Positions 1 through 7,647 of a stretch of 26,417 nucleotides of DNA are shown here, one piece after another. The stretch is from positions 1 through 26,417 of the forward strand of contig CAMPHJ010000027.1 in NCBI GenBank assembly GCA_946885845.1, read 5' to 3'. The stretch's first letter is position 1, and each line of letters begins with the position of its first letter. The DNA is from an uncultured Sphingobium sp. GTDB lineage: Bacteria; Pseudomonadota; Alphaproteobacteria; Sphingomonadales; Sphingomonadaceae. The notes beneath the pieces were generated by a model. It did not search any database. It was given only the letters and a program-made list of their open reading frames with translations, and was not told the DNA's origin. A program made the position numbers and the translations under genes.

Positions 1-55
1 GAGCGCCTGCATGGCATGCAGGAGGTCAGCGGTTCGATCCCGCTAGGCTCCACCA
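1..55 (+). tRNA. tRNA-Ala (GGC), 3' part
   Basis: This is the 3' part of an alanine tRNA, cut at its 5' side by the window edge. The anticodon stem CCTGC/GCAGG encloses the loop ATGGCAT, so the anticodon is GGC. It is followed by the variable loop AGGTC, a T arm with GGTTCGATCC, the 3' acceptor strand and an encoded CCA at 53-55. The D arm is only partly present. The sequence closely resembles the bacterial tRNA-Ala(GGC) I know from E. coli. No integrase or att-like duplication of the 3' end is visible downstream. Confidence 0.93.
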
Positions 56-106
56 ATTTTCCACAGAAAAACGCGATAGACACTCCTTCATCGACCCGCC
101 TGTTTT

Positions 107-125
107 GCAGCCGCCCGTCGGCTGC
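107..125. terminator. Possible hairpin in the tRNA/NmrA convergent spacer
   Basis: A perfect 7-bp stem, GCAGCCG/CGGCTGC, with a 5-nt loop lies about 50 bp after the tRNA. On the plus strand it is followed only by CCACTTTCCC, so the T tract is poor; on the minus strand it is followed by AAAAC. It could end tRNA transcription or be a fortuitous palindrome in GC-rich DNA. The rest of the spacer (56-228) shows no gene. Confidence 0.3.
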
Positions 126-228
126 CCACTTTCCCTGGCGTTCCCCGGTGAAACGCGTCGAGCGTGAAGGCGCATCGCAGAAGGCTATCTGGGGACTGCC
201 GAAGATAGGCTCAACGCGTTCCCGACCC

Positions 229-1041
229 TTAAATACTCCAGACCCCTGTGCTCGCCGCCTCGCGCGCATATTCGGCGAAGGTTCGCGGCTTGCGGCCCAG
301 CACTTGTTCCACATCATCCGTGACATAGGCCAATTTCCCATCGGCGATGCCGGAATAGGTCTGGTCATATTCTTCGGGCAAGCCATTAGACCGCAGAAAT
401 TCGCGAAATTCGTCCAGCGTGATGGGCTTGTAGACGATGTTTCGCCCGATCGCTTTCGTCAGTACGTCCGCCGCCTCCGCAAAGCCAAGCAGCGCTGGGC
501 CGGTCAACTCATAGGTTTGTCCGATATGCCGGTCATTGAACAACGCTTCCGCTGCCACGGCGGCCACATCTTCGATATCGATGAACGGTTCGGTGGCATT
601 CCCTACGGGCAAGCTGATCTCGCCCGCCAGCACGGCTTCGTAAAAGGACATCTCCGAAAAATTCTGCATGAACCAGGCGGGTTGAAGGATGGTCCAGTCG
701 GCGGCAGATAACCTGAAGCCGCTTTCGACAGACGCCATGAATTGCGCGTCGGCACGCCCGGACAGAAGGACCTGACGCCTCACCCCGCAAGACAGGGCCA
801 ACTGGGAAAAGCTCGCAATCTGCTCGCCCGCGTCGGGATGGGTGTTGTCGTGATGGGCGATGTAGACGCCATTCACATCCTCCAGCACGGCTTTCCAGGT
901 CGATGGATCATCCCAAAGGAATCTATATTCGGCGCTCCGCGATGCGACGCGAACATTGTGGCCCATGGCTGTCAGGCGTTCCGCGACCCGGCGTCCCGTC
1001 TTGCCGGTTCCGCCGATAAGGAGAATGGTTGACTGGCTCAT
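229..1041 (-). CDS. NmrA-like NAD(P)-binding protein (atypical SDR)
   Basis: This 270-residue protein is a Rossmann-fold NAD(P)-binding protein of the NmrA/atypical short-chain dehydrogenase group. The N-terminus has the dinucleotide-binding glycine motif GGTGKTG at residues 10-16, directly after a short hydrophobic beta strand (TILLIG). A segment LQPAWFMQNF near residue 120 is typical of NmrA-like proteins, where the usual SDR Tyr-x3-Lys pair is absent. Family members act as redox sensors or as NAD(P)H-dependent reductases of quinones and similar compounds; the substrate here cannot be told. The ATG at 1041 is followed directly by the Rossmann strand, so the start is secure. The gene lies 70 bp downstream of the UvrD/PcrA gene on the same strand and may be cotranscribed with it, but no functional link is evident. 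Confidence 0.85.
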   Translation of the reverse strand: MSQSTILLIGGTGKTGRRVAERLTAMGHNVRVASRSAEYRFLWDDPSTWKAVLEDVNGVYIAHHDNTHPDAGEQIASFSQLALSCGVRRQVLLSGRADAQFMASVESGFRLSAADWTILQPAWFMQNFSEMSFYEAVLAGEISLPVGNATEPFIDIEDVAAVAAEALFNDRHIGQTYELTGPALLGFAEAADVLTKAIGRNIVYKPITLDEFREFLRSNGLPEEYDQTYSGIADGKLAYVTDDVEQVLGRKPRTFAEYAREAASTGVWSI

Positions 1042-1111
1042 TGTCTCTTCATCCGATCATCATCTGGCTGTCTCAAGCAAAGGACCGTGGCAGGGGCGAT
1101 ATGTGGGGGGA

Positions 1112-3388
1112 TCAAGCCAGTTGAACGAAGCTGTCCATCACTCGCTTGCGCCCCGCCGTTTCGAAATCGATTTCCAGCTTGTTGCCTTCAATCTGGGCGA
1201 TCGTGCCATAGCCGAATTTCTGATGAAAGACGCGCAGGCCCAAGCTCACATCATTGCGGCCCTTGTTGCCCAGCGAAACCGCCGAAGCGCGCGCTTCGAC
1301 GATGCGCACTGGCTCTTTCATGAAATGTCCGCCTTGCTGGGCGCGTTGCCAGCCGGGACCGCGACCGGAACCACGCTGGACGTTGGCGAAGGGATCGGCG
1401 CGTTCCGACCAGTTCGCGCGCCAGAGCGACGCGCCTCCGGTCATGCTGCTTTCCTCCTCCACATGTTCGGGCGGAAGTTCGCCCACGAAGCGTGACGGGA
1501 TGGAACTGGTCCACTGGCCATAGATCCGGCGGTTGGCCGCATGCAGGACGACGCAGCGCTTTCGCGCGCGGGTAAGCGCGACATAGGCGAGCCGGCGTTC
1601 TTCCTCCAGGGAATTGAGGCCGCCTTCATCCAGAGCGCGTTGCGACGGGAACAGTCCTTCTTCCCAACCCGCCAGGAAAACCGTGTCGAATTCCAGCCCC
1701 TTGGCGGCATGGATGGTCATGATCGTGACCTTGCGCTCCTCCGCCTGCGCTTCATTGTCCATGACGAGCGAGACATGCTCCAGGAACGCGCCCAGCGTTT
1801 CATATTCCTCCATCGCGCGGGCAAGTTCGCTCAGATTTTCGAGCCGTCCCGCGCTTTCGGTCGTGCGTTCGGCCTGGAGCATCGCGGTATAGCCGCTTTC
1901 GTCCAGAATCTGGCGGGCCAGCTCCGCATGGGGCAGTTGCGCCGCGCGATCGCGCCAGCGGGCAAGGTCGCCGATGAATGTGCCCAGCGAACGGCGCGCC
2001 TGCGGCGTCAGTTCGTCCGTGTCCAAAATGCGCGCAGCCGCCAGCGTCAACGCTATGCCTTCCGCCCGCGCCAGGCGGTGGAGCTTCTCCACGGCCTTGT
2101 CGCCAAGGCCGCGTTTGGGAACATTGACGATCCGTTCGAAGGCCAGATCGTCGGCGGGCTGGTTGACGAGGCGCAGATAAGCGAGCGCATCGCGAATTTC
2201 GGCGCGTTCGTAAAAGCGAAATCCCCCAACGATGCGATAGGGCATACCGATCTGGATAAAACGATCTTCGAACTCGCGGGTCTGGTGCTGTGCGCGAACC
2301 AATATGGCAATATCATCGAGCGATTGGCCACCGCGCTGGATCGTTTCAATCTCATCACCGACTCGCCGCGCTTCTTCCGGCCCATCCCATACGCCGATGA
2401 CGCGGACCTTGTCCCCCACGTCGACATCGGTCCACAATGTCTTGCCCAGGCGATTGCCATTTTCGGCGATCACCCCGGATGCCGCGCCCAATATGTGGGG
2501 CGTCGAACGGTAGTTCTGTTCTAGGCGGACAATCTTCGCCCCAGGAAAATCCTTTTCAAAACGCAGGATATTGGCGACTTCGGCCCCGCGCCAGCTATAG
2601 ATGGACTGGTCGTCATCACCGACGCAGCAGATATTCTTGCGCTGCTGGGCGAGCAGGCGGAGCCAGAGATACTGGCTGCTGTTCGTGTCCTGATATTCGT
2701 CGACCATGATGTAGCGAAAACGCTGCTGATAGCTTTCCAGAACATCGCGGTGGCGTTTCAGGATGGTGAGCACATGCAGGAGCAGATCGCCAAAGTCGCA
2801 CGCATTCACAGCGCGCAGGCGGGCCTGATAGGCGGCGTACAGCTTCTGCCCACGACCATTGGCATAGGCTTCGCTTTCGCCCGCGCCGATTTCCTCTGGC
2901 GTCAGCCCCTTGTTCTTCCATTGGTCGATCAGGCCGCCCAGCTGCCGGGCGGGCCATCTCTTTTCATCGATGCCCTCCGCCTGGATCAGCTGCTTCATCA
3001 GGCGCAACTGGTCGTCTGTATCCAGGATCGTGAAGTTTGATTGCAGCCCGGCCAGTTCCGCATGGCGGCGAAGCATCTTGGCGGCGATGGCGTGAAAGGT
3101 GCCCAGCCAGGGCATGCCTTCCACCGCTGGGCCGATCATGCGACCGACCCGATCCCGCATTTCCCGCGCCGCCTTGTTCGTGAATGTGACGGCCAGAATT
3201 TCGGATGGATAGGCGCGGCGGGTGGCAACCAGATGGGCGAGGCGGGCGGTCAGTGCCGCCGTCTTTCCCGTGCCCGCGCCCGCGAGCACCAGCACCGGGC
3301 CTTCGGTCGTAAGGACGGCTTCCCGCTGGGGCGTGTTCAGTCCCTGAAGATAGGGGGCATCGTCAGGCGAGGGGGCGGGCAGGGTCAT
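1112..3388 (-). CDS. ATP-dependent DNA helicase, UvrD/PcrA type (SF1A)
   Basis: A 758-residue superfamily 1A helicase that unwinds DNA 3' to 5' in nucleotide-excision and mismatch repair and clears proteins from DNA. All helicase motifs are present: Q motif LNTPQREAV at residues 17-25, Walker A GAGTGKT at 37-43, Walker B DEYQDTN at 230-236, then motif III (GDDDQSIYSWRGA), motif IV (EQNYRST), motif V (TIHAAKGLEFD) and motif VI (ERRLAYVALTRARK). The C-terminus keeps the Tudor-like RNA-polymerase-contacting tail of UvrD/PcrA (HQKFGYGTI then DFETAGRKRV). I chose the ATG at 3388; an in-frame TTG at 3430 would add 14 residues, and neither has a clear Shine-Dalgarno. UvrD and PcrA cannot be separated on sequence alone, so no symbol is given. 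Confidence 0.95.
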   Translation of the reverse strand: MTLPAPSPDDAPYLQGLNTPQREAVLTTEGPVLVLAGAGTGKTAALTARLAHLVATRRAYPSEILAVTFTNKAAREMRDRVGRMIGPAVEGMPWLGTFHAIAAKMLRRHAELAGLQSNFTILDTDDQLRLMKQLIQAEGIDEKRWPARQLGGLIDQWKNKGLTPEEIGAGESEAYANGRGQKLYAAYQARLRAVNACDFGDLLLHVLTILKRHRDVLESYQQRFRYIMVDEYQDTNSSQYLWLRLLAQQRKNICCVGDDDQSIYSWRGAEVANILRFEKDFPGAKIVRLEQNYRSTPHILGAASGVIAENGNRLGKTLWTDVDVGDKVRVIGVWDGPEEARRVGDEIETIQRGGQSLDDIAILVRAQHQTREFEDRFIQIGMPYRIVGGFRFYERAEIRDALAYLRLVNQPADDLAFERIVNVPKRGLGDKAVEKLHRLARAEGIALTLAAARILDTDELTPQARRSLGTFIGDLARWRDRAAQLPHAELARQILDESGYTAMLQAERTTESAGRLENLSELARAMEEYETLGAFLEHVSLVMDNEAQAEERKVTIMTIHAAKGLEFDTVFLAGWEEGLFPSQRALDEGGLNSLEEERRLAYVALTRARKRCVVLHAANRRIYGQWTSSIPSRFVGELPPEHVEEESSMTGGASLWRANWSERADPFANVQRGSGRGPGWQRAQQGGHFMKEPVRIVEARASAVSLGNKGRNDVSLGLRVFHQKFGYGTIAQIEGNKLEIDFETAGRKRVMDSFVQLA

Positions 3389-3490
3389 GAAAGGACAACT
3401 AGGTAGTGGAACGGATGGGGGCAAGGCCAAGGACTTGCGGCGTGCGTCGATCTATGAGAACAAAAGGGGAATTCTGCAAGGAGGAATGTC

Positions 3491-3886
3491 ATGGCGACCG
3501 GACGATGCCAGTGCGGCGATATAAGCTATGAGGTAGAGGGTGATCCGCATCACAGCGCATTATGTCATTGCGCCGACTGCCGCCGCAGCGCTGGTGCGCA
3601 TATGGTTGGATGGGCATTGTTTTCGCAGGACAACGTTCGGGTGACGGGATCGCCGACGCTTTACCGGTCGTCGGAATATGTCACGCGCCAATTTTGCGGA
3701 AAGTGCGGGACGGGGCTTTTCTACACCAATTCGTCCGCGTTCCCCGGAATGATCGACGTGCAAACCGCGACCTTGGACGACCAATCCGTCTATCCGCCCG
3801 CCATTCATGTCCAATGGGCGGAAGCAGCGCCCTGGATGGGGCAAGCGCATGATCTTCCCAAATTCGATCGATTTCCTGACGGGTAA
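3491..3886 (+). CDS. Gfa/CENP-V domain zinc-binding protein
   Basis: This 131-residue protein belongs to the glutathione-dependent formaldehyde-activating enzyme (GFA)/CENP-V family. The zinc ligands are all visible: C6-x-C8, C25-x-C27-x2-C30 (CHCADC) and C69-x2-C72 (FCGKCG). The founding member, Paracoccus Gfa, was described as speeding the addition of formaldehyde to glutathione; most homologues are uncharacterised and may bind other thiol adducts, so formaldehyde activity here is unproven. A strong ribosome-binding site, AAGGAGG at 3478-3484, sits 6 nt before the ATG and fixes the start. The gene is divergent from the helicase gene with about 100 bp between starts. No formaldehyde dehydrogenase gene is adjacent. 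Confidence 0.88.
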   Translation: MATGRCQCGDISYEVEGDPHHSALCHCADCRRSAGAHMVGWALFSQDNVRVTGSPTLYRSSEYVTRQFCGKCGTGLFYTNSSAFPGMIDVQTATLDDQSVYPPAIHVQWAEAAPWMGQAHDLPKFDRFPDG

Positions 3887-4016
3887 GGCGTTAGGATCAC
3901 TCATCTGGCGGCGCATTGGAAACGGTTCGTCGCCGGGTCAGGAACGCGTGGTTCACCAGTCCGGTTTGTTGCCAGTCCGAAGGGATCAAGGGTGACAATA
4001 AGGAAAGGAAAGCCCG

Positions 4017-4427
4017 ATGAAATCGATCATCTTTGCAGGCATCGCCACGCTGGCATTTACGACCAGCGCCGCTGGCGTCGCGATTGCGCAGGATAGTGGT
4101 ACGGCAGCGCAGCCTCCCGAAACAGCAATGCCGGCAGATCCTGCCGACCCCAGCGTCAGCCCTGCAACGCCATCGACGGGTGCAGATCCGAACGCCTCAC
4201 AACCGACAGGGGCCGTCCCTCCCACCACGGGAATGGTGCCCGCCCCCGCAGGAGTGCCCGATAACCCCGCCGCGCCCGTCGGAAGCTCGGCTAATCCTGT
4301 TACGGTTGGCGGGAACATGACACCCCCGCCGACCGAGGCAAAGGACTACCCGCTGTGCAGCAGGACCGTTCAGGACAGCTGCATCAATCCAGGCGAAGCG
4401 AAGAAGGCGATGCGCAACCGTCGCTAA
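4017..4427 (+). CDS. Small exported Ala/Pro-rich protein of unknown function
   Basis: I do not recognise a named family. The 136-residue product has a clear Sec signal peptide (MKSIIFAGIATLAF...) with a probable cut after AIA at residue 24. The mature part is low complexity, rich in Ala, Pro, Thr and Gly and probably disordered. It ends in a compact tail with two cysteines (YPLCSRTVQDSCINPG) that could form a disulfide in the periplasm, followed by a basic end (KKAMRNRR). A purine-rich ribosome-binding site (AGGAAAGGAA, 4001-4010) lies 6 nt before the ATG. Its last 44 bp overlap the 3' end of the convergent nsrR-like gene. It is probably a periplasmic protein with a disordered linker and a small conserved C-terminal motif. 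Confidence 0.75.
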   Translation: MKSIIFAGIATLAFTTSAAGVAIAQDSGTAAQPPETAMPADPADPSVSPATPSTGADPNASQPTGAVPPTTGMVPAPAGVPDNPAAPVGSSANPVTVGGNMTPPPTEAKDYPLCSRTVQDSCINPGEAKKAMRNRR

Positions 4428-4863
4428 CCAATGGACTTGGGGCGGGCAGGGCCGCGATCAAAGCGAGCAGCCCTGCCCGGTCCTGCGCCGCATCGGCAAG
4501 GCTGTGCTGATCGAGCACCTGCAGAAATGCACCCACGGCTGCCCGTAATATCGACGTCAGACCACATGCTGTGCGCAAGACGCAGCCGCCACAGTCCGCC
4601 ATATTCATGTCAGGCTCAGTATATCGGACCACGTCGCCCAGCGTGATCAGTTCAGGAACCCGCGCAAGGGTGAAACCGCCGCCGCGCCCGCGTTGGGTTT
4701 CGATAAATCCCCCCCGTCCCAGATGGTGGACGACCTTCATCAAATGGTTGCGCGACAGGTCATAGGCGTCGGCGATCTCACCGATAGTGGCGCGCCCATT
4801 GGGCACCACCGCCAGATGAAGAAGGACGCGCAGGGCGTAATCGGTATGCCGGGTCAGTTGCAT
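4384..4863 (-). CDS. nsrR: NsrR-like Rrf2-family nitric oxide-sensing repressor
   Basis: A 159-residue Rrf2-family regulator most like NsrR, the iron-sulfur repressor that is released from DNA by nitric oxide. The N-terminus (MQLTRHTDYALRVLLHLA) and the winged helix-turn-helix (IGEIADAYDLSRNHLMKVV) resemble E. coli NsrR closely. Three cysteines that would hold the cluster are at C91, C94 and C100, at or near the places of the E. coli NsrR ligands (91, 96, 102), although the first gap is shorter (C-x2-C instead of C-x4-C). The C-terminus is about 18 residues longer than E. coli NsrR and runs into the end of the convergent exported-protein gene. It is divergent from a single-domain globin gene, a typical NsrR target, with an NsrR-type dyad 33 bp upstream of its own start, which suggests autoregulation. 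Confidence 0.85.
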   Translation of the reverse strand: MQLTRHTDYALRVLLHLAVVPNGRATIGEIADAYDLSRNHLMKVVHHLGRGGFIETQRGRGGGFTLARVPELITLGDVVRYTEPDMNMADCGGCVLRTACGLTSILRAAVGAFLQVLDQHSLADAAQDRAGLLALIAALPAPSPLVSDGCASPSSLRLD

Positions 4864-4896
4864 CGGTTGTCGTTAGGCACGCGGCTTCCGCTTTAG

Positions 4897-4919
4897 AACA
4901 TGTATGATATTTACATGTT
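4897..4919. promoter_or_regulatory. Probable NsrR operator
   Basis: A perfect 8-bp inverted repeat, AACATGTA-N7-TACATGTT, spans 23 bp in the 110-bp divergent spacer. This matches the known NsrR site architecture, two 11-bp AANATGYATTT-like halves with one central base. Here the halves read AACATGTATGA and, on the other strand, AACATGTAAAT. A TATGAT, which could be a -10 box for the globin gene, is inside the dyad (4903-4908), so binding would block transcription. A further half-site-like AACATGC follows at 4922-4928. Confidence 0.75.
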
Positions 4920-4928
4920 AAAACATGC

Positions 4929-4950
4929 TCGGTAAATACACCTTTACCGA
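4929..4950. promoter_or_regulatory. Second dyad upstream of the globin gene
   Basis: A second perfect 8-bp inverted repeat, TCGGTAAA-N6-TTTACCGA, lies 23 bp before the globin ATG. It does not resemble the NsrR motif or an FNR box (TTGAT-N4-ATCAA). It could be an operator for another regulator, or a hairpin in the globin 5' leader just before the ribosome-binding site AGAGGGG. Confidence 0.5.
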
Positions 4951-4973
4951 ATCAGACCAGAGGGGTGCATTTC

Positions 4974-5423
4974 ATGAACCAGCTTAGTGCCGAAACCATC
5001 GCGATCGTGAAGGCGACCGCTCCCGCACTGCGCCAGCACGGCGTTGCGATCACGACGGCCATGTATGCCCGCCTGTTTCAGGATGCGTCGATCAAGGACA
5101 TGTTCGATCAAGCCGCGCAGGAAAGCGGTGAGCAGCCCAAGCGACTGGCTGCGGCCATTCTGGGATATGCCGAAAATATCGACAAGTTGCAGGCGCTGGG
5201 CGGCGCTGTTGAACGGATGGTGCAGCGGCATGTCGAAACCGGCGTCAAGCCCGAACATTATCCCAAGGTTGCCCAGGCGCTTCTGCCTGCGATCCGCGAC
5301 GTTCTGGGCCAAGACGTCGCGACCGACGCGGTATTGGAAGCATGGGGCAAGGCTTACTGGTTCCTCGCTGACATATTGATCGGCAAGGAAGCACAGGCCT
5401 ATGAGGATGCAGAAGCCGCGTAA
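4974..5423 (+). CDS. Single-domain haemoglobin (flavohaemoglobin-type globin)
   Basis: This 149-residue protein is a three-over-three bacterial globin of the Vitreoscilla haemoglobin/Hmp group, without the FAD/NAD reductase half of flavohaemoglobin. The probable proximal haem ligand is H86, followed by HYP with Y96 matching the Hmp His85/Tyr95 pair. Y31 is at the distal B10 position and Q54 matches the E7 glutamine. The protein ends at AQAYEDAEAA, where the reductase domain would begin in Hmp. Such globins bind O2 and NO and can detoxify NO with a partner reductase. The ATG at 4974 is preferred over the GTG at 4965 because AGAGGGG (4959-4965) lies 8 nt before it. The divergent NsrR-like gene and the intervening dyad point to NO-induced expression. 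Confidence 0.92.
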   Translation: MNQLSAETIAIVKATAPALRQHGVAITTAMYARLFQDASIKDMFDQAAQESGEQPKRLAAAILGYAENIDKLQALGGAVERMVQRHVETGVKPEHYPKVAQALLPAIRDVLGQDVATDAVLEAWGKAYWFLADILIGKEAQAYEDAEAA

Positions 5424-5435
5424 ACGCTGACCGCA

Positions 5436-5472
5436 CGCTTCCAGCTCCCCCGGCAGGGAAGGGCTGGAAGCG
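5436..5472. terminator. Shared terminator-like hairpin between globin and rsmD
   Basis: A perfect 10-bp stem, CGCTTCCAGC/GCTGGAAGCG, encloses a 17-nt loop that can itself pair (TCCC/GGGA). It lies between the convergent ends of the globin gene (5423) and rsmD (5482), where a bidirectional terminator is expected. There is no T tract on either side, so intrinsic termination is uncertain. Confidence 0.5.
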
Positions 5473-5481
5473 CCGCAGATA

Positions 5482-6021
5482 TCACTCGGATGCGCGCAAC
5501 AGCGTCAGCCGGGCCTTGCCAACATCGCGCACCGTATCCGCGGCAAAGCCCTTCACATCGATATCTTCCCGCCGGTCCGTTTCGATGCTGATCCAGGTCG
5601 CGGGCCCAGTCCATCCAAGCCGTCCCAGCTTGTCGAGCGCCACCGCGCCCGCCCCGCTATTATAGGGCGGATCCATGAAGATAAGGTCGAGCGGCTTGGG
5701 CGCACTCCCCAGCGACAGGACGCTGCTCTGGCGAATGTCGGGGCGAATGCCCAGCCGGTCGCCATTGGCGCGGATCGCGTCCAGCGCGGCACGGTCCTGC
5801 TCCACGAACAGGCAGGTGGCGGCGCCGCGCGACAGCGCTTCAAAGCCAAGCGCGCCTGATCCCGCGAAAAAATCCCCCACGGCCAGTCCGTCAAAAGACC
5901 CCAACCGGCTCAGCAGCATGGAAAACAGCGTTTCGCGCGTCCGATCCGCCGTCGGGCGGGTGGCGTCGCCCTTTGGCGCTGTCAGCGTGCGGCCTCGCCA
6001 TCGGCCTGCGATGATTCTCAT
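5482..6021 (-). CDS. rsmD: 16S rRNA (guanine966-N2)-methyltransferase RsmD
   Basis: A 179-residue class I SAM-dependent methyltransferase that modifies G966 of 16S rRNA during 30S assembly. The typical RsmD start MRIIAGRWRGRTL is present, followed by the RPTADRTRETLFSML segment. The SAM-binding loop DFFAGSGALG is at residues 50-59 and the catalytic motif IV DPPY at 117-120. Length and motif spacing are normal for the family. It follows the pseudouridine synthase gene by 54 bp on the same strand, and the two probably form a small rRNA-modification operon, an arrangement common in alphaproteobacteria. Confidence 0.95.
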   Translation of the reverse strand: MRIIAGRWRGRTLTAPKGDATRPTADRTRETLFSMLLSRLGSFDGLAVGDFFAGSGALGFEALSRGAATCLFVEQDRAALDAIRANGDRLGIRPDIRQSSVLSLGSAPKPLDLIFMDPPYNSGAGAVALDKLGRLGWTGPATWISIETDRREDIDVKGFAADTVRDVGKARLTLLRASE

Positions 6022-6075
6022 GGCGTGCGATCCAGAAAGAAGGATGGAGTAGTTTGTCGAACCAGCAAGAAGGGG

Positions 6076-7029
6076 TCAGCCCTTGGCGTTTTTCAGCCCC
6101 TTGCGGAAGACGTTAAGGTCATGTTCCTTGACCTCCTCGACCGCGCCGGGTGCCAGTTCGCCCAGATGGAAAGGACCATAGCTGGTACGGATAAGGCGGC
6201 TGACCTCAAGCCCCAGATGTTCCAGGACCCGCCGCACTTCGCGATTCTTGCCCTCGGTCAGCGTCATTTCTATCCACTGGTTGCGGCCGGTCCGGCGTTC
6301 CAGATTGGCGTTGATCGCGCCATAGCGCATGCCCTCAATCTCGACACCGTGGATCAGGTCCTCCAGCTGCGCCTGGCTGATGTCGCCAAAGGCGCGGGCG
6401 CGATAGGTCCGGGGAACGCCGGTAGCGGGCAATTCCATCTGCCGCTTGAACTCTCCGTCGGTGGTGAGCAGCAGCAGCCCTTCGGTCGTCATGTCCAGCC
6501 GACCGATCGGCATCACGCGCGGCAGGTCGGCGGGCAATCGGTCATATATGGTCGCGCGCCCACGCGGGTCCCGCTCCGTCGTCAGGCAGCCGGATGGCTT
6601 GTGAAACAGGAACAGCCGGGTAGGGGCAGGCTGTGCAACCGGGTTGCCGTCCACAGCGACGCCGCGCAGCGTACTGAGCAAGGTCGCGGGCGTCGTGACG
6701 ACCTCTCCGTTCAGCGTCACCCGGCCATCTTCGATCATCCGTTCGACTTCGCGCCGTGACGCGATCCCCGCACGGGCGAGCAATTTGGCGACGCGCTGCG
6801 GTTCGCTCTGGCCGCTGGCAGCAGCAGCGGCGCGACCCGGATGCGGGTTAGCGGGCATGGTCGGCCCCGTCCGTGGCTTGCGAAAAGGCGGGCGAGCAGG
6901 CCGCGAACCCGGCTCAGGCTTGCTCCCGAACGGACGTCGGGGGCCACCAGGTCCAGCCCTGCGGGGCGGTCCAGATTTTTTCGGCGGTTCCACGACTGAC
7001 TTCCTTTTATCGGCGATGGGCATTCCCAT
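6076..7029 (-). CDS. rluB: rRNA pseudouridine synthase, RsuA/RluB family
   Basis: A 317-residue pseudouridine synthase of the RsuA/RluB/RluE/RluF family. Residues 1 to about 75 form a basic, Pro/Gly/Arg-rich disordered extension. The S4 RNA-binding domain follows (RVAKLLARAGIASRREVERM, from residue 79). The catalytic domain has the motif GRLDMTTEGLLLLT with the nucleophilic aspartate at D179. The later block GKNREVRRVLEHLGLEVSRL is characteristic of the family. RluB is the most likely assignment (23S rRNA U2605) because of the N-terminal S4 domain and the length; RsuA or RluF activity cannot be ruled out. The start at 7029 is an ATG two codons before another ATG (7023); no clear Shine-Dalgarno separates them. 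It leads the probable operon with rsmD. Confidence 0.9.
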   Translation of the reverse strand: MGMPIADKRKSVVEPPKKSGPPRRAGPGGPRRPFGSKPEPGSRPARPPFRKPRTGPTMPANPHPGRAAAAASGQSEPQRVAKLLARAGIASRREVERMIEDGRVTLNGEVVTTPATLLSTLRGVAVDGNPVAQPAPTRLFLFHKPSGCLTTERDPRGRATIYDRLPADLPRVMPIGRLDMTTEGLLLLTTDGEFKRQMELPATGVPRTYRARAFGDISQAQLEDLIHGVEIEGMRYGAINANLERRTGRNQWIEMTLTEGKNREVRRVLEHLGLEVSRLIRTSYGPFHLGELAPGAVEEVKEHDLNVFRKGLKNAKG

Positions 7030-7209
7030 ATCGGTAATGCCATGAAAATGACGAAACGTGCCGCCCTGTCGTCAGTGCGAGCGTCGGCTGTTTTGCTTGG
7101 CTGAAACCCGCACGACGCACTGCGCGTTGGTCGGGTGAATGACGCATATGGGGCAGATCGGCAAATGTTTTTCGGGCTTGTAAAGGGCGAGGCGCGGCAA
7201 GGCCGGGAA

Positions 7210-7647
7210 ATGAAGACGATCCGCAGCGTGCTGATCGTCGAAGATGAGCCATTGGTGGCTTTCGACAATGAACATGCCCTCGAACAGGCGGGCTATCACG
7301 TCGCCGCCACGGTCGAGGATTATGACCATGCGGTTAGCGTGATCGAGGATGATGAGGTCGATATCGTCATCGCCGACATTGCCTTGCATGGAGACAAAAC
7401 CGGCGTCGACGTGGCGCGCCATGCTCATGAAAGAGGATTGCCGGTGCTGTTCGTGACCGGCGCATGCCCGGTGGACGCCATCGACATGGCCGTGGGATGT
7501 TTGGCCAAACCCTATCTCCCACGCGATCTGATCGCCGCCATTCATGTCATCGAAGCCAGGCTACGCGGGATACAGCCGACACGCCTGCCCGCGGGCCTCC
7601 GCCTGTTCGGCGAGGCCGAGGGTGAAGGCAGCGACCAGCTTTCCTGA
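7210..7647 (+). CDS. Single-domain response regulator
   Basis: A 145-residue receiver-domain protein with no output domain. The acidic pocket (E11, D12, E13 in LIVEDEP), the phosphorylated aspartate D56 (IADIAL), the switch threonine T83 (LFVTG) and the conserved lysine K100 (LAKPY) are all present, so it should be phosphorylatable. It ends about 20 residues beyond the receiver fold in an acidic tail. The in-frame ATG at 7135 would add 25 residues unlike any receiver, so the ATG at 7210, which directly precedes the first strand, is preferred. Such proteins act by protein-protein contact or as phosphate sinks in relays. No kinase gene is adjacent; the nearest histidine-kinase-like gene is at 24237. 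Confidence 0.9.
   Translation: MKTIRSVLIVEDEPLVAFDNEHALEQAGYHVAATVEDYDHAVSVIEDDEVDIVIADIALHGDKTGVDVARHAHERGLPVLFVTGACPVDAIDMAVGCLAKPYLPRDLIAAIHVIEARLRGIQPTRLPAGLRLFGEAEGEGSDQLS

Noticed and set aside
1..228. tRNA 3' end as a possible integration site
   Set aside because: No integrase, no duplicate of the tRNA 3' end and no change of base composition are seen after it; the next gene is an ordinary NmrA-like gene.
4974..5423. Truncated flavohaemoglobin pseudogene
   Set aside because: The frame ends cleanly at the globin boundary, a terminator-like hairpin follows, and no reductase remnant is present before rsmD; single-domain globins of this length are a known type.
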